From: Actinomycetes bacterium
GTDB lineage: Bacteria; Actinomycetota; Acidimicrobiia; Acidimicrobiales; Palsa-688
Assembly (NCBI GenBank): GCA_021788115.1
Contig: JAJYLA010000006.1
Span: forward strand, 1-64,000
DNA length: 64,000 bases
Direction of reading: 5' to 3'
Positions 63,811-64,000 of this stretch are shown here, in pieces. Position 1 is the stretch's first letter. Each line of letters opens with the position of its first letter. A model generated the notes under the pieces. It did no database searches, was not told the DNA's origin, and saw only the letters and a program-made list of their open reading frames with translations. The position numbers and the translations under genes were made by a program.

Positions 63811-64000
63811 CTACCTCTGCTCCAACCGGGTGCGCTGGGGGACCACGGTGTAGCGAGGGTTCTCCGCGGAGGCCATCCCCGCTTCGAAGATCGCGAAGCG
63901 CTCCAGGGCCGAACCGGCCACCATGGACGCCCCCCCGGCGGCGGAGGCGACGCGGCTGCGACGGCCGAGCGCCGCGAGGGCGATCCCGGCCACCGACAGC
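63811..64000 (-). CDS. C-terminus of an NrfD/polysulfide reductase-like membrane subunit (partial)
   Basis: The frame enters from the right edge and ends at TAG 63811. The visible 63 residues include GSALERFAIFEAGMASAENP and RYTVVPQRTRLEQR, which match the end of NrfD/PsrC-type quinone-interacting membrane subunits of molybdo- or iron-sulfur enzymes. A GTG at 63993 is not taken as a start because the frame stays open beyond it to the window edge. Confidence 0.75.
   Translation of the reverse strand, partial: LSVAGIALAALGRRSRVASAAGGASMVAGSALERFAIFEAGMASAENPRYTVVPQRTRLEQR

Overview
The window is high-GC DNA with many GTG and some TTG starts, genes overlapping by ATGA or GTGA, apparently leaderless starts, an IdeR/DtxR-type iron box, an F420-type luciferase-like oxidoreductase, mycofactocin genes, VKOR, DUF2630 and an Mrp antiporter. 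This points to the chromosome of an actinobacterium. A deep-branching lineage such as Acidimicrobiia would fit the gene mix, but that is inference. No rRNA, CRISPR array, phage or intact insertion sequence is visible. The only mobile-element trace is a broken IS66-type transposase.

Layout. 0-5 kb: end of a TetR regulator, an acyl-CoA ligase with two palindromic operators, a sulfide:quinone oxidoreductase-like flavoprotein and a DHA2-type exporter. 5-10 kb: an accessory block of secreted proteins (beta-helix protein, 812-aa Ig-like protein, small exported protein). The spacer between the first two holds two copies of a promoter-like module made of five heptamers phased at 11 bp. 10-16 kb: a PRiA4_ORF3 protein and a complete livGFHMK-type ABC importer. 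15.7-19 kb: an FTR1 iron permease and a HAD phosphatase flanking an iron box, then a VKOR/DUF929 disulfide pair. 19-27 kb: tRNA-Glu, then two convergent sets of thiamine-diphosphate E1 alpha/beta genes. The second set is in one operon with hydantoinase/oxoprolinase genes hyuA and hyuB behind a clear promoter/operator. 27-29.5 kb: the IS66 remnant, then a sulfite-oxidase-fold molybdoenzyme with its cytochrome b. 29.5-38 kb: a tightly overlapping glucuronide operon (uronate isomerase, fructuronate reductase, FGGY kinase, cytidylate-kinase-like protein, beta-glucuronidase, GPH symporter). 38-40 kb: mycofactocin regulator MftR and dehydrogenase MftD, convergent and without the rest of the pathway. 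40-46 kb: two-component system, ABC exporter, and anti-sigma/ECF sigma genes in one direction. 46-51 kb: SRPBCC protein, FAD oxidase, and a CoA ligase/enoyl-CoA hydratase operon. 51-55 kb: tRNA-Gln, PHP protein, gltX, sigma-70 factor, DUF2630. 55-59 kb: CoA-transferase-like protein, MDR reductase, LLM oxidoreductase and a small membrane protein. 59-64 kb: an Mrp-type cation/proton antiporter operon, and the end of an NrfD-like subunit running off the window.

The parts that look most worth follow-up are the phased repeat modules at 6385-6698, the hyuA-hyuB-E1 operon facing a second E1 pair that is coupled to a 17-codon leader, the iron box between two apparently leaderless divergent genes, and the uronate operon that lacks mannonate dehydratase.
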